Assembly: GCA_026014735.1 (NCBI GenBank)
Contig: JAOZHT010000002.1
Location: forward strand, 124,001-188,000
Source: Candidatus Bathyarchaeota archaeon
Lineage (GTDB): Archaea; Thermoproteota; Bathyarchaeia; Bathyarchaeales; Bathycorpusculaceae
Length of the DNA: 64,000 nt
Direction: 5' to 3'
The notes beneath the pieces were generated by a model. That model was not told the DNA's origin. It worked only from the letters and a program-made list of their open reading frames with translations, and did not search any database. The position numbers and the translations under genes were made by a program. The number at the start of each line of letters is the position of its first letter. The stretch's first letter is position 1. Positions 24,857-32,935 of the stretch are shown here, one piece after another.

Positions 24857-26131
24857 TCAATCCTTCTTCCTATACCAACCAAACTTTGGACTGTCTAAAT
24901 CGCCTTTATCGAGCAGTTTCTTCAAGGCATTGCTAACAGTGGCTGTACAGGCTTCACTTCGAGGTTCCACATAAGTATCGATCTCTTTTCTGCTATGTTC
25001 TTTTCCATCTGCGAGGAACTCGAGAATCAATGCCTGAACCTTGTTTATCGGCCTTTGACACTTTAAGGCTGGTTTGGAATAATCAAGGGTAAACAACGGA
25101 TTCAGCTTGGCTTCAACAAAATGCTCGATGTTATCCTTTATGAAATCTATGTCTGCCTGAGTATACTCAACTTTGTCAACATCCTTAAAGTCATTCTCAG
25201 TCAGGGTTCTAATCGCGGCATGTGCAGCCATCTCGCGGTACATGTCACCTTTGGTTCGAATATCCACGATGCTTGAGAAATTCGCTTTCTTATTTGGAAA
25301 ATGATCTTCGATAACAGCAAACAAAGTGTCGATAAGATCTGAAGTTATTGCGTCGTTGGGTGTGTCAATGCTTTTAATTTTGGCTTTTTTAAGTTTAGTG
25401 TTAAAGTCCTTTAGTGTCGTATAAAGTGATGTTTCAGGGTGGTATGTCTTTTTTAGGTAAGCTTTTGCTTCAAGATCAGAAATTTCTTTTTGTATGACAT
25501 GATGTCTGTAGAGGTATCCACTTGTAACCAGGTAGGTGTATGTACGATTATCAAGAGGTCTAGAACCTGCAAAGATTGTAACATTGGGCTTATGAATCAA
25601 TTGACCTTTTTCTGGATCATAAAGCACGTGATGCTCAATTGCTTTTTGCAGTTCATCAAAAGCGATTTCACGTTTACTAAGTTTAAGAAGCTGACGCTCT
25701 GCTCTCTCGCCTTCAAGAACCTTATTCATCATATTAACTATCTCTGAACAATTCCTTCCAGCTACAAATGTTGCAAGTTCTGAAATGATTGCGATCTTTA
25801 CATCAGAAAAAAGCGGGTACACTATTTGATTTTGGTCGTTGATGGTTCCAAACAAAGTCTCCGGCGAGTTAGAAGTAATACCAACAACTGGGACATCATC
25901 AGGTAAGCATTTCTCAAATTCAGCCAATATAGTACTTTTGTGGTAGCTCTGGGACCAATAAAGCAGTAAATTTTGGTTCATTCGGATTAATTGATTGTTA
26001 GCAAACCTAGGTAAAATTGAATTCACAAAGGCAAGTTCTAACTCTCCAAATGCTATTTTTCCAAGTTCTCCACCAATTGATTCACCTAATTGTTTGGCTA
26101 TTTCAAGGGGGTTTAGTTTTGTTTCGATCAT
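24857..26131 (-). CDS. degenerate AAA+ (MCM-like) protein with C-terminal winged helix, candidate Rep
   Basis: Residues 55-69 (LLLYWSQSYHKSTIL) sit where a Walker A would be but keep only the Lys-Ser. Residues 111-122 (VKIAIISELATF) resemble Walker B with Ser-Glu in place of Asp-Glu. A later segment (VTIFAGSRPLDNR, then TSGYLYRHHVIQKEI) resembles the sensor 1 and arginine-finger region of MCM/AAA+ proteins. The last 65 residues form a winged helix (KVQALILEFLADGKEHSRKEIDTYV). ATP hydrolysis may be lost. It is divergent from an HTH gene across a promoter with two inverted repeats, a layout common for plasmid replication initiators. Confidence 0.6.
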   Translation of the reverse strand: MIETKLNPLEIAKQLGESIGGELGKIAFGELELAFVNSILPRFANNQLIRMNQNLLLYWSQSYHKSTILAEFEKCLPDDVPVVGITSNSPETLFGTINDQNQIVYPLFSDVKIAIISELATFVAGRNCSEIVNMMNKVLEGERAERQLLKLSKREIAFDELQKAIEHHVLYDPEKGQLIHKPNVTIFAGSRPLDNRTYTYLVTSGYLYRHHVIQKEISDLEAKAYLKKTYHPETSLYTTLKDFNTKLKKAKIKSIDTPNDAITSDLIDTLFAVIEDHFPNKKANFSSIVDIRTKGDMYREMAAHAAIRTLTENDFKDVDKVEYTQADIDFIKDNIEHFVEAKLNPLFTLDYSKPALKCQRPINKVQALILEFLADGKEHSRKEIDTYVEPRSEACTATVSNALKKLLDKGDLDSPKFGWYRKKD

Positions 26132-26134
26132 TTT

Positions 26135-26211
26135 TTACAACCGGAAACAGGATTGTAAGAAAAAATCTAAGAACCTTTAAACGTGAAAAAACCAAAAAGT
26201 GTGTTTAAAGG
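26135..26211. promoter_or_regulatory. divergent promoter with two inverted repeats between Rep-like and HTH genes
   Basis: TTACAA (26135-26140) pairs with TTGTAA (26153-26158) across 12 bases, and CCTTTAAAC (26174-26182) pairs perfectly with GTTTAAAGG (26203-26211) across 20 bases. The second overlaps the ribosome site of the HTH gene. These could be operators for the HTH protein at 26220 or Rep-binding iterons. Confidence 0.55.
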
Positions 26212-26219
26212 TAAGCGCT

Positions 26220-26993
26220 ATGCCAAGAACAAAGGTCTCTGAAGATGACTTTATCGACCCTACTTATAAGACCTGGATAAGTAGCAAGGGTGCTAACAGA
26301 AAATTAATCAGGATATTGCGAGTAATCGTAAAGCAGCCATCAACATTTGAACAATTACATACTGAAACAAGGATAGCGGTTAGTGATCTTCACAAGTTAG
26401 TGGAAATAGCTGAAAAAAAGAAGTACATTAAAAGACAGATTCCATCCAAGCAGAGCAAACCCAGAGGCAGACCCATATGCTCAAAGCATCAAGAGCATAT
26501 GGGAAAAAAGAAACACAAATTCGTCATAACAGGTAATGGTAGATGGTTAATGCGGCTTGACCCTGAATTAAGAGATAAGTGGGAAGAGATTCAAAGAAAT
26601 TATCCAATCGATGTAGCACGAACAGTATTTGATAGTTATGCCAATCTAAAGTGTGGCATTAAGAAAAGCCAGAAATTAAGGCACTTTGAAGCTTTTGATC
26701 AAAACTATCAGTTATTGGACAATTATTTAGAGATGTTAGCGCTACGTCCTTTTCTTTTTACTAACAAGAACCAAGAAACTGAAGCAGTGGATTGTTATGA
26801 TGAATTAGTTGATGTCATAGCTAACTATGTTCTACCCGAACACAAGGTTGATTATTATTTAGCCCTTGAAAACAGTTTGAATAAACTAAACAGAGAGATT
26901 GAAATGCACAAAATTCTATTGGATAAAATTAAAAGAATAACCGAAATAAAAGAACACATTGCTCAACAACAGGATAAAAAGTTCCTGACTTAG
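26220..26993 (+). CDS. winged-helix DNA-binding protein with helical C-terminus
   Basis: Residues 10-75 form a winged helix (NRKLIRILRVIVKQPSTFEQLHTETRIAVSDLHKLVEIAEKKKYIKRQ). A basic hinge with PRGRPICSKHQEH follows, which has a possible Cys/His metal ligand set, and the rest is helical and ends in a coiled coil. ATG 26220 has AAAGGT upstream. It faces the Rep-like gene and may regulate copy number or the rep promoter. No family name is recognised. Confidence 0.6.
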   Translation: MPRTKVSEDDFIDPTYKTWISSKGANRKLIRILRVIVKQPSTFEQLHTETRIAVSDLHKLVEIAEKKKYIKRQIPSKQSKPRGRPICSKHQEHMGKKKHKFVITGNGRWLMRLDPELRDKWEEIQRNYPIDVARTVFDSYANLKCGIKKSQKLRHFEAFDQNYQLLDNYLEMLALRPFLFTNKNQETEAVDCYDELVDVIANYVLPEHKVDYYLALENSLNKLNREIEMHKILLDKIKRITEIKEHIAQQQDKKFLT

Positions 26994-27076
26994 CTATTTT
27001 GCATATCTAACCTTCTAAATTATCAAGTATGGCATACCTGAGATTTATAATTTCTAAAATTCCAAATATTAACCAA

Positions 27077-27103
27077 TTTCTAAAAAACGATTCGATTTAG
27101 AAA
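27077..27103. repeat. inverted repeat in AT-rich intergenic region
   Basis: TTTCTAAA (27077-27084) and TTTAGAAA (27096-27103) are separated by 11 bases. The surrounding 26994-27194 stretch is strongly AT-rich and contains repeated CTAG-like words. No long gene is present. It may be a terminator for the HTH gene or part of a replication origin. Confidence 0.4.
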
Positions 27104-27194
27104 TAGGAAATGAGTGTCGATCTATCGAGTCTTTGTTCTCTAGATATGACTCTAGTTAAATGTTAGATTTTAGTCTATATTCTAGTGAAAAGTT

Positions 27195-27347
27195 ATGTTT
27201 GATAAAGAACTTGAAGAAAAATTAAAAAATGAAAATTTAGAACGATGTAAAAATTGTTTAAAGTTCTTAACTTGTAGTGTTTTGAATAAAGAAGAGATTG
27301 TTGAGTGTGATGATTTTGAAGAAGTTCAAGAACAAACTTTTTTTTAA
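27195..27347 (+). CDS. four-cysteine small acidic protein (50 aa)
   Basis: This short ATG frame encodes 50 residues, very rich in Glu and Lys, with cysteines in the order CKNC, C, C (ERCKNCLKFLTCSVL and VECDDFEE). The four cysteines could make one zinc site. No strong ribosome site is visible. It is followed by a T run and then the next gene 77 bases later. The spacing of the cysteines is the main support. Confidence 0.45.
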   Translation: MFDKELEEKLKNENLERCKNCLKFLTCSVLNKEEIVECDDFEEVQEQTFF

Positions 27348-27424
27348 TTTATAAAATTAATCGAAGAATTTAAAATATAAATCAAACAAATAACTAACCA
27401 AAATCAAACTTCAGGTAGAGCATA

Positions 27425-28120
27425 ATGACAAGTACAGAGAATCTGCTCGGAATAATTCGAGATGTTATCTTAATTCAGGATGTCGCTACAAGGTATGATC
27501 TCTACTTTACTGACAAACGTATTGCTATAATTTGTTTGGGTGACTCAGGAAGAGTTGATCATAGGGCAGTTGCTCGGGGAGCTTTGACTATTGGGTTGGC
27601 ATTAACTGCTGTCTCTATGGTAGATGAAAAGTTTAGGACGATTAAGCGGATCGATGAGGAAGAATTAGATGATTTGAACATCGATGAAATGCTGCGTCTT
27701 AGCAAAAAAAGCTGTTTTTGGACTTATGAGGAGATAGAAAAAGTAAAGTTAACTCTTACAAGTAAGCCAAAATTAATAATTCTAAGCGAGGAGTACGAAT
27801 CAAAATTCGCTCCAAGTATTGACCAATATAATCAGCTCTACAATTTGCTGCCATCAATTGATATGCTTAAAAGCAAGCTTTCAATCGTCACACCGAAATC
27901 GAGAATTAATACACAAGGAATTAACACACAAACCTCTTTCTTCTGCAAGTATTGCGGATCTAAAAACGACTTAGACGCAATATTCTGCCAACGATGTGGC
28001 AAACAGATACAAGGAGCAAAAGCAGAAAGTCAATTACAAGAAATTACCTGTGCGTCTTGCGGTACCAAAAATCATGGATCTGCATTGTTCTGCAAAAAAT
28101 GTGGAAAAAACCTGAATTGA
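27425..28120 (+). CDS. protein with N-terminal PH-like domain and two zinc ribbons
   Basis: Residues 1-125 look like a small beta-rich domain of the PH/bPH type (YDLYFTDKRIAIICLGDSG, then WTYEEIEKVKLTLTSKPKLIILSEEY). The C-terminus has two zinc ribbons in tandem, FFCKYCGSKNDLDAIFCQRCGK and ITCASCGTKNHGSALFCKKCGK. AGGTAG precedes the ATG. The two ribbons suggest nucleic-acid or protein contact. It could belong with the GIY-YIG gene that follows 60 bases later. Confidence 0.65.
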   Translation: MTSTENLLGIIRDVILIQDVATRYDLYFTDKRIAIICLGDSGRVDHRAVARGALTIGLALTAVSMVDEKFRTIKRIDEEELDDLNIDEMLRLSKKSCFWTYEEIEKVKLTLTSKPKLIILSEEYESKFAPSIDQYNQLYNLLPSIDMLKSKLSIVTPKSRINTQGINTQTSFFCKYCGSKNDLDAIFCQRCGKQIQGAKAESQLQEITCASCGTKNHGSALFCKKCGKNLN

Positions 28121-28180
28121 AGCGATTGCTAAAATATTAATAACCTCACTGAACAATTAAAAAGATAAGGGCTATCTGAT

Positions 28181-29047
28181 TTGAAGCTAGAACGTTCAGA
28201 CGTTGATCACCCATTATGGCGGAAGAAAGTAGATTCATCGCTATTTAGACAAAATGGCACAACCATTCCACATTGGGCCTGTAGGATGTGGGAAATTCAA
28301 AATGACTTCTCAGAATGTACTTCAAGAACTAACCCAAATTCAACTGTAGAGGCAGAGTTCAAGGGAAAGCATTACAAAGGGTGGGTAACGATTGCAAAAG
28401 AAGGTAGAAAAACACCAGCCTACAGATTATGGTATGCTCCAAGCTTGTCCTTTGAATTAAAAGACGCATTCGTTATGAGTTTCGCAAGGGATATCGAAGC
28501 AAGATTAAGGAAAACCAAAAAATCAAGCGAAAAGGGCATCGAAGAGGAAATACCATTCTGGGAATTCTTAGACATCGAATATCAAAGAGAAGAAAAGCGA
28601 TTCTATTTCCGGGCATACTATACCCAAAAACCAGTATTTACTGAATTATTCAAGCATTTGATAGAATCACCAGTACTCCACAAGATAGATGATGAACTGA
28701 AAGAAAAACCTCCATTTAGGATTTATAAGACTAAGTGGCGACCCAGGAGCGAATTGGAATTTGAATTGGGCGCTAATAATGTACTTTATTTCTTGATAGA
28801 TACGAAGAACAAACTACTGTATGTTGGTGAAGCAGCTAGACTAATTGAAAGGTTAAGGCAAGAGCACCCATCTATCCCTAATTGGGATTATTTTAGGTAC
28901 AATGTTCTACCGGATGAGCTATTCAATCATAGAGTAACATTGGAGAGAATGCTGATTAGAGATTATGCGTCATTAATTAACAATACTTCAGTTGAATCAA
29001 TTGGTATATCCGATTTCAAGCTTGTTAACGATAAAATAGATGTTTAG
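28181..29047 (+). CDS. GIY-YIG nuclease-domain protein
   Basis: The start is TTG. The first 180 residues are a distinct N-terminal region that begins PLWRKKVDSSLFRQNGTTIPHW and includes AYRLWYAPSLSFELKDAFVMSFARDIE. Residues 200-268 form a GIY-YIG fold: VLYFL (201-205) for GIY, LLYVGEA (212-218) for YIG, Arg224, the metal-binding Glu255 in TLERMLIRDYASL, and Asn267. This is the layout of sequence-specific endonucleases such as the Eco29kI-like group, but I see no methyltransferase. It lies 144 bases before the GHKL operon and may be its effector. Confidence 0.78.
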   Translation: MKLERSDVDHPLWRKKVDSSLFRQNGTTIPHWACRMWEIQNDFSECTSRTNPNSTVEAEFKGKHYKGWVTIAKEGRKTPAYRLWYAPSLSFELKDAFVMSFARDIEARLRKTKKSSEKGIEEEIPFWEFLDIEYQREEKRFYFRAYYTQKPVFTELFKHLIESPVLHKIDDELKEKPPFRIYKTKWRPRSELEFELGANNVLYFLIDTKNKLLYVGEAARLIERLRQEHPSIPNWDYFRYNVLPDELFNHRVTLERMLIRDYASLINNTSVESIGISDFKLVNDKIDV

Positions 29048-29134
29048 GTAATTGTTCTTTTAAGAAGAGCTTTTCTTTTTTGCCTTATAATTAACGAATT
29101 ACGGGGTTATTCTTGGTTATAAAGTGACTATCGT

Positions 29135-29180
29135 GCTTATAGCAAAGCTTATAAGCGCTTATATCCATATAAAAGGATAT
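29135..29180 (+). promoter_or_regulatory. repeat-rich promoter of the GHKL operon
   Basis: GCTTATA occurs three times (29135, 29147, 29157). GCTTATAAGC at 29147-29156 is a perfect palindrome, and ATATCC/GGATAT (29161-29166 and 29175-29180) form an inverted repeat. Box-A-like TATA words are embedded. The 46 bases end 11 bases before the ATG at 29192, so the transcript is probably short-leadered and the repeats may be operators. Confidence 0.5.
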
Positions 29181-29191
29181 AAGGCGATTAT

Positions 29192-29662
29192 ATGCCGGAA
29201 GAAGTGCTAACAATAGTAAAAATACCTCTTTCGGAAATAGAGGAAAACATCAGGAACAAACATACATTACCATCTAAACTTGTTGAAGCTCGAATCGACG
29301 GAGAAAATCTCATCCTAAGTTTCTCTGAAGAACCAACATCCCAAGAGTTTGAAGTTGAGCAATCTTCTGTGAAAAAGATATTTTCTCAAAAAATGAGACG
29401 TTCTAGAAAAAAGAGAAATCGAATGAAAACAAGAGGATGGATAGTAGTGGCACGGTTTACTAATTCGAAAGGTCAACAGTGCTCCATTTACAAACCCTTT
29501 GTTGATGCATTAAACGACAGACAATTAAATGCTGATGAGCAAAGAAAAAAGGTTGAAACGATTCTTAGAGCTAACCGCAATAAACCTTCTGATGAATCTA
29601 TTCGATATTTTTTGGATAATACACTCGAATATTTGAAGGGACATGAGCAAAATCAGCAGTGA
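29192..29662 (+). CDS. hypothetical protein (156 aa), first gene of GHKL operon
   Basis: Residues 1-65 look like a beta-rich domain (LTIVKIPLSEIEENI, then ARIDGENLILSFSEEP). A very basic helix QKMRRSRKKRNRMKTRG lies near residue 70, followed by a strand pair and a helical end. The basic helix suggests DNA or RNA contact. Its stop overlaps the GTG of the GHKL ATPase gene (GTGA), so the two proteins are made together. The family is not recognised. Confidence 0.65.
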   Translation: MPEEVLTIVKIPLSEIEENIRNKHTLPSKLVEARIDGENLILSFSEEPTSQEFEVEQSSVKKIFSQKMRRSRKKRNRMKTRGWIVVARFTNSKGQQCSIYKPFVDALNDRQLNADEQRKKVETILRANRNKPSDESIRYFLDNTLEYLKGHEQNQQ

Positions 29663-32022
29663 GTGATCTTAGAAAATGGACAAATATTGGTATTCCTCAC
29701 CTTAAAAGCATAAACTTTCAAAGTCTATGCATGAATCTTGCAAAAGCTGAATCGGAACAAGAAGTAATCGCCATTTTGAAAGATGTTGGGCTTTGGGATA
29801 GTGAAGAATTTTGGAGTAATTATGGAGGTACAGAAAATAATTTTTCAGTCATAGGTAATCAACAAAGTGCCCCTGACTCAGCACTTGTAGAGAAGCTCAT
29901 AAACTCGGTGGACGCCCTTTTAATGAAAGAATGTTTGCGAAGAGGCATAAGTCCGGTTTCAGCCCAAGCGCCTAACAGTATAAATGAGGCAGTTCATCAA
30001 TTCTTTAATGTTAGCCAAGGAAATCTCGCTAACATAAGTGTTGGTTCAAGGCGTGAACTGGCAAGAAACATTAGTTTTGTTGCTTCCGGTAAGAAAGATA
30101 AACCCTGTTATTCCATTGTTGATTTAGGGGAAGGTCAGACCCCGAATAAGATGCCATCAACGTTTCTATCACTAACCAAGTCAAATAAACTCAGAATACC
30201 CTTTGTTCAAGGAAAATTCAATATGGGCGGAACTGGTGTTTTCGCTTTTTCTGGTGAACATAACCTGCAACTAATCATTAGCAAAAGAGACATCGAAATT
30301 GCCAAGAAAGAGCTTGATGATGATTCAAGAGATTATTGGGGTTTCACTATTGTTCGGAGAGAAAATCCCAAGGGTGGAAGAAGAAGTTCTACGTACACTT
30401 TCTTAGCTATTGATGGAAAAATCCCAAAATTTCTAGCTGAAAGTTTGCCACTGCTTCCGTCAGAATATCCAAATCCACTAGGGTCACCATTGGAATCGGG
30501 ATCATTCATAAAACTCTACGAATATAAAATGCCAGGTTTAAAAACCAACATTCTGCTCGATCCATATTACCGAATCAGTCTTCTATTAGCAAATATCGCA
30601 TTACCGATTAGGTTCTTTGAGCGGAGAAAAGGATACTCGGGGCACACTTTAGAAGTAACAATGTCTGGGCTTGGTGTGAGATTATCCGATGACAAGCGAC
30701 AGAACCTGGAAGACGGCTTTCCAAATTCAAGCTCAATATCAGTTAGCGGCCAAAAAATGACCTGCCAAATCTACGTATTCAAAAAAGGGCAATCACAGAA
30801 TTACCGCAAAGATGAAGGAATTATCTTTACAATTAATGGTCAAACCCATGGACATATTTCCTCAGCTTTCTTTTCGAGAAATGCCGTTGGATTATCATAC
30901 TTAGCAGACTCAATCCTGATAATTATTGATTGCTCTGCTTTTAGCGGGAGAATTAGAGAGGATTTATTCATGAATAGCCGGGACAGACTGCGAGAGAGTA
31001 CTATTAAAGCCCAAATAGAAGAAAAACTCGAAGAGCTACTACATAATCACCCTGGTTTAAGAGCGCTTAAAGAAGAACGAAGAAAACAAGAGCTAGAAAA
31101 CAAGCTAGAAGATTCAAAACCATTAAAAGAGGTACTCGAAGACATTCTAAGAAAGTCTCCCACATTGTCTGCGTTGCTAATCCCGGGAGTTAAACTCAAA
31201 GTTCCATTCAATTTCAAAAATGTGGGCCTGACTACATTAGATTTTAAAGGTAAAGATTGTCCAACTTACTTTAGAATACTTCAAGATACTATAAAACCTT
31301 GTAATATCAATAGAAGGTTTAGGGTTCAATTCGAAACCGATGCCAACAATGATTATTTTACTCGAGAAACCTGTCCGGGACAATTTGACATGTCAGTTCA
31401 GGGAACAGAATCCCCTGAATCAATTCTTAATCTTTGGAATGGTTTAGCCACTTTGACAGCAAGCCTACCAGAAAATTGTAAAGTGGACGATATTCTTAGT
31501 TATGCTTGCATTATTACGGACCTGAGCCAAATCAAACCATTTGAAAATTACTTTAAGGTCAAGGTGCTGAAAGAAGTTGAACTGAATCAAGGGGAGCAAG
31601 GGGAGCGAAAAGGTCCTCCCGCAACAAATGCGGGTAAAGACAGAACACTTCCTGAAGGATTAGCATTACCTCAAATTCGACCAGTTCGTCATGATGAATG
31701 GGGTAAGTTTGGTTTCGATGAAAACAGTGCTTTGCTTGCCAGGGATACAGGAGAACAAGGCTATGATTTCTATGTTAATTTAGATAATATACATCTTTTA
31801 TCGGAAATCAAATCTAAGAGCAATGTCACAGCAAAACTTCTTGAAGATAAGTACAAATATGCACTGGTTCTGATCGGACTTGCTCTCCTACAGAATAATT
31901 CGAAGAATAAACACCGTGTTGATGAAAATGGCGATATCGTTCAAGAGATTGCTGAAATGACCAAAAAACTCTCGCCGATTATTTTACCGATGATCAGTTA
32001 TTTAGGTGAATTAGAAGAATGA
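29659..32022 (+). CDS. large GHKL-type ATPase (MutL/MORC-like N-terminus)
   Basis: The 787 residues begin with a GHKL ATP-binding fold: N box with Glu78, Asn82 and Asp85 in LVEKLINSVDALLMKE, motif 2 DLGEG (155-159), and the glycine-rich lid QGKFNMGGTGVFAFSG (184-199). Residues 300-460 resemble the S5/transducer part (RIREDLFMNSRDRLRE). A coiled coil follows near 465-500, then about 280 residues of unknown fold. GHKL ATPases of this kind open and close around DNA, and several recently described anti-phage systems use them. The start is GTG, coupled to the gene before. Confidence 0.8.
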   Translation: MSDLRKWTNIGIPHLKSINFQSLCMNLAKAESEQEVIAILKDVGLWDSEEFWSNYGGTENNFSVIGNQQSAPDSALVEKLINSVDALLMKECLRRGISPVSAQAPNSINEAVHQFFNVSQGNLANISVGSRRELARNISFVASGKKDKPCYSIVDLGEGQTPNKMPSTFLSLTKSNKLRIPFVQGKFNMGGTGVFAFSGEHNLQLIISKRDIEIAKKELDDDSRDYWGFTIVRRENPKGGRRSSTYTFLAIDGKIPKFLAESLPLLPSEYPNPLGSPLESGSFIKLYEYKMPGLKTNILLDPYYRISLLLANIALPIRFFERRKGYSGHTLEVTMSGLGVRLSDDKRQNLEDGFPNSSSISVSGQKMTCQIYVFKKGQSQNYRKDEGIIFTINGQTHGHISSAFFSRNAVGLSYLADSILIIIDCSAFSGRIREDLFMNSRDRLRESTIKAQIEEKLEELLHNHPGLRALKEERRKQELENKLEDSKPLKEVLEDILRKSPTLSALLIPGVKLKVPFNFKNVGLTTLDFKGKDCPTYFRILQDTIKPCNINRRFRVQFETDANNDYFTRETCPGQFDMSVQGTESPESILNLWNGLATLTASLPENCKVDDILSYACIITDLSQIKPFENYFKVKVLKEVELNQGEQGERKGPPATNAGKDRTLPEGLALPQIRPVRHDEWGKFGFDENSALLARDTGEQGYDFYVNLDNIHLLSEIKSKSNVTAKLLEDKYKYALVLIGLALLQNNSKNKHRVDENGDIVQEIAEMTKKLSPIILPMISYLGELEE

Positions 32023-32049
32023 AAAACCTTGTAGAGGTGTGACAAGTGA

Positions 32050-32427
32050 TTGGATGAAAAACATCAGCTGCTACAGTTGCTTAAAGACAAGTGGGAAAGG
32101 GGAGATTCCTCGCTACGCAGAATTTATCCATCATGGGAAGATTTGGAAAGTAATATAGAAATAAAATTGGCAGAAAACAGCCCAGATTATGCCACAAACA
32201 AAAAACACTGCCCCTATTGTGGCGTGATTTTGAACGTTAAGAAACCAATGGACGATCTCTTTCCTTACGACCAATGCAAATCATGCAAGCATTCATTTCA
32301 CGTTAGCGCCAACTTGGATATCAGAAAATTAACCGATGAAGAAAATGAGAACATGCCCGCTGAATGGGTAAGGGTATTACACGCTTTGGACAAGAAGAAA
32401 TTAGCGATAGTCTTCAAATTAGAATAA
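32050..32427 (+). CDS. zinc-ribbon protein (125 aa), third gene of GHKL operon
   Basis: A short helical N-terminus (LLQLLKDKWERGDSSLRRIYPSWEDLESNIEIKL) leads to a zinc ribbon HCPYCGVILNVKKPMDDLFPYDQCKSCKHSFHV, and a C-terminal helix follows. The start is TTG; the nearby ATG is in another frame. It lies 27 bases after the ATPase stop. It may give the complex a DNA or protein contact. Confidence 0.65.
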   Translation: MDEKHQLLQLLKDKWERGDSSLRRIYPSWEDLESNIEIKLAENSPDYATNKKHCPYCGVILNVKKPMDDLFPYDQCKSCKHSFHVSANLDIRKLTDEENENMPAEWVRVLHALDKKKLAIVFKLE

Positions 32428-32476
32428 TAAAAAAGTGTAATGGCTTACTAAATTTATTTTCTTTTCATGTGTAAAA

Positions 32477-32643
32477 CTAAGCGGGTTTCAATTTGCCCTT
32501 CTTGATTGTGATATTGTCTTTTTCATCCTCAACATAAATAACAATATCGCCAATTTTTACATTGCACCTTTTCTGTACTTGCCTAATGACAGTAATCCTA
32601 TTATTCGGTTATACTTTTGTGCTGCCTTAAGTTTTGCATTCAG
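32477..32643 (-). pseudogene. broken AbrB-like gene
   Basis: The C-terminal part reads NRITVIRQVQKRCNVKIG, then DIVIYVEDEKDNITIKKGK, and is clearly homologous to the intact gene at 32728. Upstream of it the frame is shifted by one base, and a TAA stands where the intact copy has CAA. The start region is still alignable. It is a decayed tandem duplicate. A T-rich intergenic stretch separates it from the intact copy. Confidence 0.6.
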
Positions 32644-32727
32644 TTAGGAATTAGATATCCATTCAGAAGTACAACAAAATTGCGCTCTATGAGACTTGAC
32701 AGAAAGACTAGACTTTTTGCTTTAACT

Positions 32728-32892
32728 TCAAATTGCGTTTAGTTGTCCTTTCTTGATAATTACGTTGCCTTTTTCATCTTCAACAAAAATCATCAAGTCG
32801 CCTATTTTCACGTCGAGTTTCTTCTGTACTTGCTTAACAACGGTAATTCTATTGTTTGGTTGTACTTTGGTACTACCTAAGACCTTGTTCAA
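32728..32892 (-). CDS. AbrB/SpoVT-type small DNA-binding protein (54 aa)
   Basis: The 54 residues form one swapped-hairpin AbrB domain: STKVQPNNRITVVKQVQKKL, then VKIGDLMIFVEDEKGNVIIKK. The start is TTG. Such proteins act as transcription regulators or as antitoxins. No toxin gene is adjacent, so a regulator of element genes is more likely. The second, broken copy at 32477 shows that the region was duplicated. Confidence 0.7.
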   Translation of the reverse strand: MNKVLGSTKVQPNNRITVVKQVQKKLDVKIGDLMIFVEDEKGNVIIKKGQLNAI

Positions 32893-32935
32893 ACAGTGAA
32901 CCCATCAAGTAATGTTACATATCTGGTAAATAATA

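Noticed and set aside
28181-32427. Assigning the GHKL operon to the described Mza (MutL, Z1, AIPR) type
   Set aside because: No Z1 or AIPR-type gene is present, and the third gene is only a zinc ribbon.
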